Part shown: positions 16,511-26,006 of the stretch, piece by piece
How positions within the stretch are numbered: the first letter of the stretch is position 1
Layout: each line of letters starts with the position of its first letter
DNA from: Planctomyces sp.
Lineage (GTDB): Bacteria; Planctomycetota; Planctomycetia; Planctomycetales; Planctomycetaceae
Reading direction: 5' to 3'
NCBI GenBank assembly: GCA_005778225.1
Contig: SXPC01000058.1
Span: 1 to 45,391 of the forward strand
Length of the DNA: 45,391 bases
Notes under the pieces: generated by a model
Told to the model about the DNA's origin: nothing
The model's database searches: none
The model's input: only the letters and a program-made list of their open reading frames with translations
Position numbers and translations under genes: made by a program

Positions 16511-17956
16511 TCACTCCTTCGGAACAGGCATCATGAATCCGCCCGGGTCACTATCCAGCAGATGATTCAATGGCTGCTCGGCGTGATGCATGGACCAACT
16601 GATCTGCTCATGAAGATCGTTCTGCTGATACGGAATCACGAGCACTCGGACCGTCGGCGAGAGCGTCAGCTTATCCAGCAGGTCAATTTGACTGACCTTC
16701 ACCAGCATGACGCATGCGACTCGGTGAACCGATAATCGCTCGATCATCGTCAGGACCTGGGCTGCTTCGTGACGAGGAAGCAACTCCAGCGAGACCAGTG
16801 AAGAGGCATAGGCGCCGTCCATCAGCTTGGCTTCAAACTCGGCGACCGAAGTCGCTTTCTGCACGTCAAAACCGAGACGCCGCAAGCCGTTGAAGTCGAT
16901 GGTCATCGCGACATGCTTGCCCGTCTGCTCCAGTTCCAACAGAAGAAGACGGTGTGTCGCGGCTTTATAAACATCCGAGCCGCCGGTGAACTCATAGCGT
17001 GCAGAGCTCGGGTTGATCAGACGCACAAAGAATCGCTCGATCTGACGGATCTTCTGCGGACGCACAAACGCGAGATAGCCGTAGATCATCGCGATCCCAA
17101 ACGTCGGCATCCCCATACACAACGCGATCCCCAGGTGCATCCCGATCCCGAGCAGCAGATACAGCGGACGGAACCACTGATTCCAGACAAGGAACAGAAA
17201 GCTGATTTCAAACAGGATCGTCAAATGGGTCGCGAATTCCAGAATCCACGGGTAGTTTGCCAGCCAGGTCATATCGATTGACTGGTATTCCGCATTCGCA
17301 ATTGCCATCCACATCGCCTCGCCGTTCCACCAGGCTTCGCCTAGCATCTTGGAGCAACCAGCTGCAAAATAGATGACTGCATAATGCACCTGAATCAGAC
17401 GAGTTCCCAGACGGGCCCGAGATGTCTTTCGTGGAGCATGGAAGGCAGACTCGTTTCTCCACAGGCGTCGCAGCACCTGATCGATGGAGTAAGCCCCGCC
17501 ACATCCACCGATCGCCAGGTAAAGCGTCTGTAACGCGAGAATCTGATCGAGTCCGTAGTTGGCAATCAGCGCGCGGTTCGAATTCGAAATGGTGATCGCA
17601 AACGCCAGGACACTCGTCACAGGAGTGGCCAGCCCAATCATGTAGGCAACCAGAATCACCAGGCAGATTGTATGAACCATCCGCAGCTGGTCATCGGCAA
17701 CGTAAGACCACAGCGACACCGCTGTCGAGTTCTCCGTCAGCGAAGACAAAGCCGCCTGAGACATCCAACCCGTCGACCCGAAAAACTCTTCGAGCTGCAG
17801 TCCCCACACAAAATGCGTGTAAATCAGCATCCCGCCCACAAGCCATCGCATGACCGCCAGATGCTCGCAGGAACAAGGCTGAAACCAGAATTGTTCCCAG
17901 TTGGTAAACAGGGTTTGAAACCAGCCGGCAATTCCCGTCAGAGGACCGCGTTTCAT
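16511..17956 (-). CDS. HTTM-domain membrane protein (vitamin K-dependent carboxylase-like)
   Basis: This 481-residue protein has a multi-helix HTTM-type N-terminal region (about 25-300), including conserved-looking HYAVIYFAAGCSKMLGEAWWNGEAMW. That pattern is shared by bacterial relatives of vitamin K-dependent gamma-carboxylase. The last 150 residues are soluble and carry alternating hydrophobic strands that resemble a STAS/DUF-type domain. Its ATG overlaps the stop of the upstream 181-residue gene by four bases (ATGA), and GGAGG lies seven bases before the start, so the two are translationally coupled. Bacterial HTTM proteins have no generally established reaction; carboxylation is only suggested by homology. 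Confidence 0.82.
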   Translation of the reverse strand: MKRGPLTGIAGWFQTLFTNWEQFWFQPCSCEHLAVMRWLVGGMLIYTHFVWGLQLEEFFGSTGWMSQAALSSLTENSTAVSLWSYVADDQLRMVHTICLVILVAYMIGLATPVTSVLAFAITISNSNRALIANYGLDQILALQTLYLAIGGCGGAYSIDQVLRRLWRNESAFHAPRKTSRARLGTRLIQVHYAVIYFAAGCSKMLGEAWWNGEAMWMAIANAEYQSIDMTWLANYPWILEFATHLTILFEISFLFLVWNQWFRPLYLLLGIGMHLGIALCMGMPTFGIAMIYGYLAFVRPQKIRQIERFFVRLINPSSARYEFTGGSDVYKAATHRLLLLELEQTGKHVAMTIDFNGLRRLGFDVQKATSVAEFEAKLMDGAYASSLVSLELLPRHEAAQVLTMIERLSVHRVACVMLVKVSQIDLLDKLTLSPTVRVLVIPYQQNDLHEQISWSMHHAEQPLNHLLDSDPGGFMMPVPKE

Positions 17957-18498
17957 AGACGCTCCTCCACAAACTGGCTGCGATGAAATTCACCCACCAC
18001 GTCCTCGTGGAACAGCGATCGATCATCCAGCGTACGTCCCGCCAGGAATTCGATCCGCGAAGGCAGGTCATGAAAAATCTTCGTGACGACGACGTCCTGA
18101 GCCCCATTCTGCAGACATAGTTTTCTGGCAAACGATCGTGCCCAGATCGGCTCGGCTTCTGGCGGACCGTTGCCCAGGAATTCAGACATCATGAAATAGC
18201 GGTGATAAAGAAGTCTCGGCTCGATTTCATTCGTGGGAAACCGCAGCGTCTGCTGCTCGCCGTTCGGAAATGTCATGTCAAACGACAGAAGATTCGCACC
18301 ACCAGGCTGCGGTGAAAAGTATTTCCAGCCGTGGTTCATATAAAGCAGTTGCAGGTACGGCACCGCGACCACCGAGCTGCGTTGCTGGAGTTCCGAAGAC
18401 GGGTAAATCGAAATCGGCCCCGCGACAATGCAGAACAGATGAAAAACCAACCAGACGTTGACAAGCAGAAAGCCAAGTTTAGACAGCGATATCGTCAT
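17953..18498 (-). CDS. small membrane-anchored partner of the HTTM protein
   Basis: This 181-residue protein has one N-terminal hydrophobic segment (LGFLLVNVWLVFHLFCIVAG, about 7-27) and a soluble domain containing YMNHGWKYFSPQPG, a stretch typical of proteins encoded next to HTTM genes. It overlaps the HTTM gene by four bases, so the pair is one operon and probably one complex at the cytoplasmic membrane. No catalytic motif is evident. No clear ribosome binding site precedes the ATG at 18498. Confidence 0.78.
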   Translation of the reverse strand: MTISLSKLGFLLVNVWLVFHLFCIVAGPISIYPSSELQQRSSVVAVPYLQLLYMNHGWKYFSPQPGGANLLSFDMTFPNGEQQTLRFPTNEIEPRLLYHRYFMMSEFLGNGPPEAEPIWARSFARKLCLQNGAQDVVVTKIFHDLPSRIEFLAGRTLDDRSLFHEDVVGEFHRSQFVEERL

Positions 18499-18827
18499 GA
18501 TGGCCAGAAGTGATAAGGCAGGACTCGGATTCGGAAGCTGGGCAGTATGCGCAGCTTGAAACGATAATGGCGGATCGCCATCTTAGTCCCAGTGCCGTCC
18601 ACTTGCGAGAATCTTCTGTGGTCCGGACGACATTTTCCGCCAAGCTGTCTCTCCCAACCGGACAATCTGGACATCGTTTGTTGGCTAAACACCCTTCAGG
18701 TCATCCAGAAGACTCGACGCTGGTTTTTCCTGTTCCTTATAATCCGTCCCACCTATAATCTCTCCACCCTGAACTTTCGATTTTCCCAACTCCCGTCCGG
18801 CGCGGTCTCGTCGATTCCAAACCCTTT
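18499..18827. other. intergenic region between divergent genes
   Basis: These 329 bases lie between the HTTM operon (leftward) and peptide deformylase (rightward). I see no repeat family copy, RNA gene or convincing promoter. Confidence 0.4.
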
Positions 18828-19415
18828 ATGAACATCGTCTTGTATCCTCACCCCGCTCTCCGCACAAAGTCGGTTCCCGTCACCAAGATCGACGCCAATC
18901 TCAAACGCACCGTCGAAGAGATGTTCAGCTTGATGTACGAAGCCAAAGGGATCGGGCTCGCCGCCAACCAGGTCGGGCTTCCCTGGAGATTGTTCGTGAT
19001 CAACCTGACTGGTGACGCGACCAAGAAAGAAGAGGAGATGGTCTTCCTCAACCCGGAGATCGTCAAACGCTCCCCCGCGACTGATGAAGACGAAGAAGGC
19101 TGTCTGTCAATTCCCGATCTTTACGGCCCGGTCACACGCTCTTCGAAGATCATCGTCGACGCGTTTAACCTTCAGGGCGAAAACTTCGAAGTCGAACTCG
19201 ACGAACTGGCCGCCCGCGCCGTTCAGCACGAGTATGACCACATTGAAGGTGTCATGTTCACCGACCGCATGAGCGAATCCAACTTCCGCAACGTGGAAGG
19301 GGTCCTGGAACGCTTTGAACAAGAACACAAACGCGCCCAGGCAGCCGGGCATCTGAAGTCCGATGAGGAACTCAAAGCAGAACTCAAAGAACTCGCCTCA
19401 AAGCAGGGCGGCTGA
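18828..19415 (+). CDS. def: peptide deformylase
   Basis: This 195-residue enzyme removes the formyl group from the N-terminal methionine of new proteins. All three signature motifs are present: GIGLAANQVG (41-50), EGCLSIP with metal ligand Cys92, and HEYDH with His134, the catalytic Glu135 and His138. The chain is slightly longer than typical, with a charged Lys/Glu-rich helix after residue 155. It is not followed by fmt, its common partner; the next gene is on the other strand. No strong ribosome binding site is seen before the ATG at 18828, but the family start aligns here. Confidence 0.93.
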   Translation: MNIVLYPHPALRTKSVPVTKIDANLKRTVEEMFSLMYEAKGIGLAANQVGLPWRLFVINLTGDATKKEEEMVFLNPEIVKRSPATDEDEEGCLSIPDLYGPVTRSSKIIVDAFNLQGENFEVELDELAARAVQHEYDHIEGVMFTDRMSESNFRNVEGVLERFEQEHKRAQAAGHLKSDEELKAELKELASKQGG

Positions 19416-19477
19416 TACAAACGCCATTTCAACCAGCGAAGTCACAAGAGTCGTGCGGGCTTAATGCGTTCGTATAA

Positions 19478-20515
19478 TTACAGCGGCAGGCTCACGGGCT
19501 GATTCTGTTCATGACTCAGCCAGGCTGCTTCGGTGAATTCCATATAGCGGATCGCGGCGGTGAAGGTCGTGAATTTCACTTCGTTCTCGCCACGCACGGC
19601 TTGAACGAATTCTTCTTCCACCCGCCAGCCACCCTTCTCATCTTCAGGCAGCTCGACGAGTTGGAGTTCCTTCTGGCCGATGTGACCGACAGAGACGCGT
19701 TCGGTCGGAGCCAGTTCCCACTTGATCGTCCCTTCGGTGCCGTAGAAGTGCACCTGCTGACCAGGGCCGAAGAGGTTGACGCCGCTGATGTGATACAGGC
19801 CGCGGGCACCGTTTTCGAACTGGCTGACGATCTGAATGCTGTCGGGAAGCGTCACATCTACCATCGTCTGATTCTTCTCAGCGGACGGGCGTCGAGGCTC
19901 GAACAGTTTCATCTGCGAGAACACCCGGCTGGTGCTTGGGCAGTGTCGATTAACGACTTCCTGCAGCATCCCCAGAGTCAGCACGTTGCGGCCACTCTTG
20001 GTTGCATCCTGACGCCAGTGCATCTCCTTTGAGTAATCCCAGAACATGTCGTCAGCACCGATGACAACGACCTCGCGCAATTCGCCGAGGAAGCCCTGAG
20101 CGATGATCTTGGAAACGAAGTCGTGATGGACCAGCCCCATCGGGCAGGGAACGACCTGAGTGATCAGATCAGGATGCTCATAAGCAAGGTTGAGCATCAG
20201 GCGGGCTTCGTCGAGATTCGACGCCATCCGGGCTTCACACAGGACGTGCTTATCCGCCCGAAGAGCAGCGCAGGTGATCTGGCTATGCATGTTCGGCCAG
20301 GTGCCGATGACGATCGCGTCGATCTCTTTATCGTCAACAAGTTGCTGCCACTCGTCGTAGACCTTGGGAATGCCAAATTCCTGAGCGACCTGCTTGGACG
20401 AAGCCAAAGTCCGATTGCAGACGCCCACAATCTTCACATCGGGAATCGAGCGAAATCCCGGGATGTGTTTCAGCCGACAATTTCCGCCAGCTCCGACGAT
20501 ACCGATGCGTAACAT
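19478..20515 (-). CDS. Gfo/Idh/MocA family oxidoreductase
   Basis: This 345-residue protein begins with an NAD(P)-binding Rossmann motif, IGIVGAGGNCR (4-14). A CEARMAS segment (about 94-100) takes the place of the family's EKP motif. The C-terminal half is the mixed alpha/beta domain that shapes the substrate pocket and dimer. Relatives oxidise or reduce sugars, inositols and similar polyols. Planctomycetes carry many paralogues, so no substrate can be named. It has no signal peptide. It is transcribed away from the membrane glycosyltransferase to its right, with about 245 bases between them. Confidence 0.85.
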   Translation of the reverse strand: MLRIGIVGAGGNCRLKHIPGFRSIPDVKIVGVCNRTLASSKQVAQEFGIPKVYDEWQQLVDDKEIDAIVIGTWPNMHSQITCAALRADKHVLCEARMASNLDEARLMLNLAYEHPDLITQVVPCPMGLVHHDFVSKIIAQGFLGELREVVVIGADDMFWDYSKEMHWRQDATKSGRNVLTLGMLQEVVNRHCPSTSRVFSQMKLFEPRRPSAEKNQTMVDVTLPDSIQIVSQFENGARGLYHISGVNLFGPGQQVHFYGTEGTIKWELAPTERVSVGHIGQKELQLVELPEDEKGGWRVEEEFVQAVRGENEVKFTTFTAAIRYMEFTEAAWLSHEQNQPVSLPL

Positions 20516-20761
20516 GAGTGCAAAACCTGAGAAGCACGCGTTCGAACTGTCAACACGTCGTCAACCAGTGTCCGAAAGCAAACCATCAATTTATCGCGAT
20601 TTGATTCGAGAGGACAGCCAGCCGCCCCCGTTTTCTCCCGCCGTGTGGAAATTGCTGCTATCGTATCAATTGGATCTAATCTGCATCAAAATCAATCTCG
20701 TCACCACCCGCATAGAGCCAGCCGCGAAATTTCGCTTTCAGGTTGCCCAGGAAATCATAAA

Positions 20762-23047
20762 GTGAACCAGAAACAGCTCTTAAGTTGGCTCGGCCCAGTT
20801 TTCCTGCTGGTGTTCTTTCTGTTATTTTATACGCAGGAACTGCCGAATAACCGGCCATTCACCCGGCTGGATCTGTGGGAAACTCTGCCTGACATCTATC
20901 TGGTCAAACTGATTTTGCCTTACTACGAGGCGAAACCTTCCCCCAATGGCTGGTACTTTCTGCCGCAACGCTTTCCCATGATTGGAGTTGGGCTCTTCGT
21001 TCTCCTGGGAAGCTGGGCGATCGGGCGACTGGCTCTTCGGGGCGTCAATCGCTTGCAGCAGACGCCGATGATGTTGACTCGATTTGAATCGGAAGTCATC
21101 GCCATCACCCTCGGCCTTTCCCTCTGGTCATTGCTCACGTTGGGCCTGGGGCTTGCGGGCATGTTGTCGCAAGTGCTGATGATCGTCTTGCTGATATTGT
21201 CGATGGCAGCCGAGTTCATGGTGCTGGGAGGCTGGAAAGGGTTGATCCCTGCTTCCTCGGGAAACGAACAGATCATCTCGACCACGAAGCTTGCCATCCT
21301 GCTGACGCTGGCTGCTTTTGTCGGGGTGACGTTCCTCGGGTCGCTGCTGCCCGAAGCGGATTTTGATGTGAAGGAATATCACATCCAGGGGCCCAAGGAG
21401 TTCTACCAGAACGGCGTCATCACGATGCTGCCTCACAATGTCTATACGTCGTTCCCGTTTCTGACGGAGATGCTGACGCTGTCGTCGATGGTGATCTATG
21501 GCGACTGGTACTGGGGAGCGCTGGCGGGCAAGTTTGTGCTCGCGAGTTTCTCGCTCTGGACGGGACTGGCGGTCTTCGCGATCGCCAATCGCCTCTTCGG
21601 CAACTTCGCGGGCTGGATGGGATTGCTCATTTATCTGACGGCCCCATGGACCTATCGTATCTCGATTATCGCCTACACCGAAGGGGGATTGAGCTGCTAC
21701 GTCGCGGCGACGCTGCTGATGGCGGTCGTCACGACGATGAACCGATTCAAAGGTCTCGACTGCACGCGGGAAGCCTTGCTGACAGGATTGCTCGCGGGGG
21801 CGGCGGTCTCATGCAAATACCCAGGGATGGTGCAGGTGGTGATTCCGATGGGGATGTGGATGCTGGTTGTGGCATTCCTGTCTCACATGCTCCCAACGGC
21901 TTCGACAAGCCTGGAAGCTACTGAATCCAGTCACCCGAAACCGGCAGCCAGGCCAACGACTCACATCCGAAGCGGAGTCATGATCGTCACCGCCTACATT
22001 CTGGGGACATTCATCACCTTTGGTCCCTGGATGGCAAAGAACCTCGTGGAAAACGGGAACCCTGTTTATCCACTGCTCTATAGTGTCTTCGGCGGGGCGG
22101 ACTGGTCGCCAGAACTCGATCAGAAATGGAAAGACGCGCACTATCCCCACAATCACACCATCAGCTCGTTTCTGTTCTTCCTGAAAGACATCCCGTTCGT
22201 CAACGATTGGCAGAGCGTGCTGGTTTATGGGTTCGCGATGTTGACGCTGCCGTTTGTTGTCCGATCGGTCGCGACTCGCTGGCTGTGGATCTATCTGGGG
22301 ATTTTGTTCCTGGCCTGGTGGGGACTGACGCATCGTCTGGATCGCTTCTGGGTGCCGATGCAGCCGATTGCGTGTGTGCTGGCGGGGGCGTCGTTTTCGT
22401 TCATGAGCCAGGGCGAGCGCTGGAGATCGATGCCATTTGTGATTGCGGGGCTGGTCTTCAATCTCGGTTTCATCGCGAGTGGCTTGTCGGGCGACAATAG
22501 TTATCTTTTCGACCTGACGAAAATGCGTGAAAGCAGCGGCAAGCTGACGGTTCCGGAAGTCATGGCGGTCAACGAACTGACCAAGGGGAATGTGCTCTGC
22601 GTCGGCGAGGCGGAGGTTTTTGACGCGACGTTCCGCCCGATCTACAACACTGTTTTCGATTGCTCGATCTTTGAAGACTGGACCTCGCGAGAAGAGGACG
22701 CAAAGCTTCCCGCCGCGGACAAGCAGATGAAAGATGCGGCCTCGATCCGGAAGATCTTCAGCGACCACAAGATCGAGTTCGTCCTGGTCAACTGGGCCGA
22801 GATCCTGCGCTACCGCACCAGCTACCGCTACACCGATTATGTGACCCCGAAACGCTTCGAGAATCTGGTGGCTGGCGGCGTCCTCAAGCCGGCTCTTCCC
22901 GGATATCCCTTCTTCCGCCCGATGGACTCGTTCAACCAGACCGAGCGTGATGAGATTGCAAAATGGGCTCCTGAACTGGTCGTCACGTATGACGGGAAGC
23001 CATATTTCATGACGGCGCAGATCTTTCCGGTGACAAATGCCCCCTGA
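20762..23047 (+). CDS. GT-C type integral-membrane glycosyltransferase-like protein
   Basis: The predicted product is about 761 residues. It has an N-terminal membrane segment, roughly ten more helices, and a soluble C-terminal domain (about 600-761). The stretch EADFDVKEYH (about residues 197-206) after an early helix fits the acidic loop of GT39/83-like enzymes that use polyprenyl-phosphate sugar donors. I placed the start at the GTG at 20762 because AGGA lies upstream and hydrophobic sequence follows closely; the ATG at 20645 would add 39 residues of low-quality sequence. The plus strand becomes markedly G-rich from this gene on. Donor and acceptor are unknown. Confidence 0.75.
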   Translation: MNQKQLLSWLGPVFLLVFFLLFYTQELPNNRPFTRLDLWETLPDIYLVKLILPYYEAKPSPNGWYFLPQRFPMIGVGLFVLLGSWAIGRLALRGVNRLQQTPMMLTRFESEVIAITLGLSLWSLLTLGLGLAGMLSQVLMIVLLILSMAAEFMVLGGWKGLIPASSGNEQIISTTKLAILLTLAAFVGVTFLGSLLPEADFDVKEYHIQGPKEFYQNGVITMLPHNVYTSFPFLTEMLTLSSMVIYGDWYWGALAGKFVLASFSLWTGLAVFAIANRLFGNFAGWMGLLIYLTAPWTYRISIIAYTEGGLSCYVAATLLMAVVTTMNRFKGLDCTREALLTGLLAGAAVSCKYPGMVQVVIPMGMWMLVVAFLSHMLPTASTSLEATESSHPKPAARPTTHIRSGVMIVTAYILGTFITFGPWMAKNLVENGNPVYPLLYSVFGGADWSPELDQKWKDAHYPHNHTISSFLFFLKDIPFVNDWQSVLVYGFAMLTLPFVVRSVATRWLWIYLGILFLAWWGLTHRLDRFWVPMQPIACVLAGASFSFMSQGERWRSMPFVIAGLVFNLGFIASGLSGDNSYLFDLTKMRESSGKLTVPEVMAVNELTKGNVLCVGEAEVFDATFRPIYNTVFDCSIFEDWTSREEDAKLPAADKQMKDAASIRKIFSDHKIEFVLVNWAEILRYRTSYRYTDYVTPKRFENLVAGGVLKPALPGYPFFRPMDSFNQTERDEIAKWAPELVVTYDGKPYFMTAQIFPVTNAP

Positions 23048-23066
23048 TTTAAAATCAAAAGAAGAC

Positions 23067-23156
23067 TTACCACAGAGGCACGGAGGACACAGAGTTTTCA
23101 ACTGAGACCATGAAAAGTTTCCTCTTCCTCTGTGCTCTCCGTGTCTCTGTGGTGAA
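23067..23156. repeat. family D palindromic element
   Basis: The left arm TTACCACAGAGGCACGGAGG and the inverted right arm ending CCGTGTCTCTGTGGTGAA enclose about 90 bases. It starts 19 bases after the glycosyltransferase stop. The following 280 bases up to the next gene hold nothing I can identify. Confidence 0.88.
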
Positions 23157-23438
23157 ATCTCTTTGCTCCTTCTGATGAAACATGATGACCGAAAAAGAAT
23201 CGAAAATGACTTCGGCGACTAGTCTCATTTTTGCGGGAAAATGTCTCCAGACGGAATTGTGCTAAAGCCTTTTGGGAAATCACTTTTCAAACATTCAAAG
23301 TTTCAGATTCGTTGTTGACAGCCGGTAGAAAAGATCGAAATACTAGTAGTGATAAACAATGTTGAATGTTGGAGGCCATCGTGATGTCGATGGCTGTGCC
23401 CGCCCCTTTTCCTTCCCTCCTGAAACGAACCTGCCTGC

Positions 23439-25901
23439 ATGAATCGATGGTTTCAAACATTGATGCTCGCTGCGCTGCTCCTGGGCTGTGCTTCCATTTC
23501 GCGCGCCGAGGAATCTGCTCCAGTTGTTACATCGGAAGCGTTCAACCAGCTGCTGACGAAATACTGCGCCGACTGCCATAATGCGGATGACTCGGAAGGC
23601 AATCTGCGTGTCGATCAGTTCAAATCCGTCGATGACATTTTCGCGGACCGGGCGACCTGGAAAAAGGTCCATAAACAGCTCCGCTCGGGCGGTATGCCGC
23701 CTGCAGGAAGTGATCGGCCGGACGATGCGACGCGCGATGCGGTTTCCGTTTGGCTGGATGCGCAGCTGAATACGATCGACTTTTCCAAGCCGATTGATCC
23801 AGGGCACGTGACCGTCCGTCGGCTGAATCGCAGCGAGTATGACAATACGATTCGCGATTTGTTTGGGATGTCTTTGCAGCTGTCGTTTCAGTTTCCGGCC
23901 GATGATGCGGGGTACGGGTTCGATAACATTGGCGATGTGCTGACGATTTCGCCGTTGCATCTGGATAACTATCTGGATGCCGCGGAGTCGGTCACGCGGG
24001 AACTGCGACGACTCGAAGGTAACAATCACAACTACGGCTACTATCATCTCGACATCGGCTATGACGGCGCACGTCAGCGTGTCGGCGATCGGTATTCTCT
24101 GGTCGCGACAGGAACAGTCGGGTTCATTGATTCCAACATTCCGCTGCCCGGGGAATACACGATCGGCGCGAAAGTGGAAGTTCGCCCGTCGTTTGCAGAC
24201 ACGAAGCTGGATCGTTTTCGTCGCGGTGAACGACCACGGGTCGCGGAACGCAGAGATCCTCCGGCTGACGAGAAAGCCGAGATCGAGCGCCTGAATGGTC
24301 GGACGAAAGCGAAAGTCTTCTGGAATGGGGAAGAGATCGCTGCTCAGGTGCTGGAAGCCAATTCCGATCCGGGCAAGGTGAAGACGTATCACATTGAAGC
24401 ACGCGTCAAAGTCAAACCGGGCAAGCATGATCTGCGGTTCGCGCATGTTCTGGGGCATGAGTTCGATGAGTTTCGAGAGGACACGGGTTATCTCCTGAGT
24501 CGCGAGGCGCATCAGGTTGGGCTGGTGACGATGTATGTGCGACGCGAGAAAGGGATCGCGGAAGAGACGATGCCGCCTGCGGCCCTTGCGTACCTGAAAG
24601 CCACCCGCCGATCGGATGAGCCTGCAAAATCGCGTGTCGAGACCTATCTGAAAGAAGCTCTCCCCCGCGCATTTCGACGGGACGTCAGCGACGAAGAACT
24701 GGCTCGATGGAATGGATTTGGGGAGTCTCTCATTGACAGCGGAATGGAGACGGCCGCGGTTATTGATCGTCTGACACAAGCGATGCTGGTGTCGCCTGAG
24801 TTTCTGTTTCGTAAGGAACTGCTGACGGATCGCGAGAGCGATGATTTGATCCAGCCACTCGATTCGTGGGCGATGGCGAGTCGGTTGTCGTACTTCTTGT
24901 GGAACAGCATGCCGGATGATGAACTGCTCGCGCTGGCTCGCGAGGGGAAATTGACGGATGAGGAAGTCATCCGTGATCAGACGCAGCGGATGTTGAAAGA
25001 TCCGAAGTCGCAGGCGTTTATCGATTCGTTCTTCGGACAGTGGCTGGGACTGCGGAGGCTCGATGGGGTGCAGGTTGATTCCAGGACGTTTCCGAAGTTC
25101 AGCTCAAAGATGAAGATCCAGATGAAGCAGGAGACGGAGCAGTTCGTCACCTCGATCGTGCGGGAAGACCGTAGTCTGCAGGACCTCTTGACGGCCAAAT
25201 ACACCTTCATCAATGACGAACTGGCCCGGTTGTACGGGATCGATGATGTCGAAGGGGGCCTTTATAAGCGGGTTGATCTGTCGAATGTCCCGCGCAGTGG
25301 GTTGCTCACGCATGCGAGTATACTGACATTATCGAGTTATCCGACCCGTACCTCGCCGCCCAAGCGCGGGAGCTGGGTGCTGGAGAATATCCTTGGGGAT
25401 AAGCCGCCTGATCCGCCGCCGGGGGTGAGTGCGCTCGATTCGACGCAGCAGAGCAATCCGAATCTTTCGCTGCGTCAGCAGCTGGAGTTGCACCGGACGG
25501 ATCAGACGTGTGCATCGTGTCACCGCGTCATGGATTCGATCGGGTTTGGCCTGGAGAACTACAACGCGATCGGCGAGTGGCGTGTCGATGATCAGGGGAA
25601 AGCCATCGATCCGAGCGGGACGCTGCCGGGAGGCGAGGCGTTTTCCAATTCGATGGAGCTGCTCAAGATTTTGAGTGGTCGCGAAGAGGAGTTCGCCAAG
25701 TGCATGACCGAGAAAATGCTCACGTACGGACTCGGACGTGGGATGGAATATTATGATCGAGTGGCGGTCGAAGAGATTGTCAGCCGATTGAAAATAGACA
25801 AGTACAAGTTTTCGACGCTGGTGGAGCAGATCGTGTTGTCACGACCGTTTCGTTTGCAGCGCCGGGATCCGGGGATGACGGAAGTGACGTCTGCACCGTG
25901 A
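23439..25901 (+). CDS. planctomycete cytochrome-like protein with DUF1587/1595/1592/1588/1585 domains
   Basis: This 820-residue exported protein has a signal peptide whose LLGC (14-17) could also be a lipobox. A c-type heme motif CADCH (43-47) sits in an N-terminal cytochrome-like segment. VTVRRLNRSEYDNTIRDLFG (about 125-145) marks DUF1587. DUF1595, DUF1592, DUF1588 and DUF1585 follow in the usual order, and a second CXXCH (CASCH, about 690) lies in the DUF1588/1585 part. The family is abundant in planctomycetes and is nearly always followed by a DUF1552 gene, as here (about 100 bases). A role in extracytoplasmic electron transfer or oxidative polymer breakdown is inferred, not shown. Confidence 0.86.
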   Translation: MNRWFQTLMLAALLLGCASISRAEESAPVVTSEAFNQLLTKYCADCHNADDSEGNLRVDQFKSVDDIFADRATWKKVHKQLRSGGMPPAGSDRPDDATRDAVSVWLDAQLNTIDFSKPIDPGHVTVRRLNRSEYDNTIRDLFGMSLQLSFQFPADDAGYGFDNIGDVLTISPLHLDNYLDAAESVTRELRRLEGNNHNYGYYHLDIGYDGARQRVGDRYSLVATGTVGFIDSNIPLPGEYTIGAKVEVRPSFADTKLDRFRRGERPRVAERRDPPADEKAEIERLNGRTKAKVFWNGEEIAAQVLEANSDPGKVKTYHIEARVKVKPGKHDLRFAHVLGHEFDEFREDTGYLLSREAHQVGLVTMYVRREKGIAEETMPPAALAYLKATRRSDEPAKSRVETYLKEALPRAFRRDVSDEELARWNGFGESLIDSGMETAAVIDRLTQAMLVSPEFLFRKELLTDRESDDLIQPLDSWAMASRLSYFLWNSMPDDELLALAREGKLTDEEVIRDQTQRMLKDPKSQAFIDSFFGQWLGLRRLDGVQVDSRTFPKFSSKMKIQMKQETEQFVTSIVREDRSLQDLLTAKYTFINDELARLYGIDDVEGGLYKRVDLSNVPRSGLLTHASILTLSSYPTRTSPPKRGSWVLENILGDKPPDPPPGVSALDSTQQSNPNLSLRQQLELHRTDQTCASCHRVMDSIGFGLENYNAIGEWRVDDQGKAIDPSGTLPGGEAFSNSMELLKILSGREEEFAKCMTEKMLTYGLGRGMEYYDRVAVEEIVSRLKIDKYKFSTLVEQIVLSRPFRLQRRDPGMTEVTSAP

Positions 25902-25953
25902 GACGTAATGCCTGTTGTCGTGCTTGATTACTGTAACCGTACTCTCGCCTATC

Positions 25954-26003
25954 GCTCACCCTCCTCCGCCCTTCGGGCACCTTCTCCCCTCAAGGGAGAA
26001 GGG
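25954..26003. repeat. family I double-hairpin repeat carrying a ribosome binding site
   Basis: Two adjacent hairpins, CCGCCCTTCGGGC-type and CTTCTCCCCTCAAGGGAGAAG, resemble a C-rich repeat seen across many bacterial genomes. Its last bases (AGGGAGAAGGG) lie four to ten bases before the ATG at 26007, so the element appears to supply the ribosome binding site of the DUF1552 gene. Confidence 0.7.
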
Positions 26004-26006
26004 ACA

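Noticed and set aside
18331-18360. MNHGW in the HTTM partner as another family C repeat insertion
   Set aside because: Similarity is limited to a few codons, the following DNA diverges, and the residues sit in a conserved-looking part of the protein.
20516-20761. Replication origin at the skew change
   Set aside because: No DnaA-box cluster or AT-rich unwinding region is visible and no dnaA, dnaN or gyrB gene is nearby.
21809-23101. 430-codon open frame antisense to the membrane glycosyltransferase
   Set aside because: It runs into the family D repeat and has an Arg/His/Gln-rich shadow composition.
23343-24779. 478-codon open frame antisense to the DUF1592-type gene
   Set aside because: The opposite strand encodes a full known domain series with heme motifs; the antisense product is Arg/Ile-rich without motifs.
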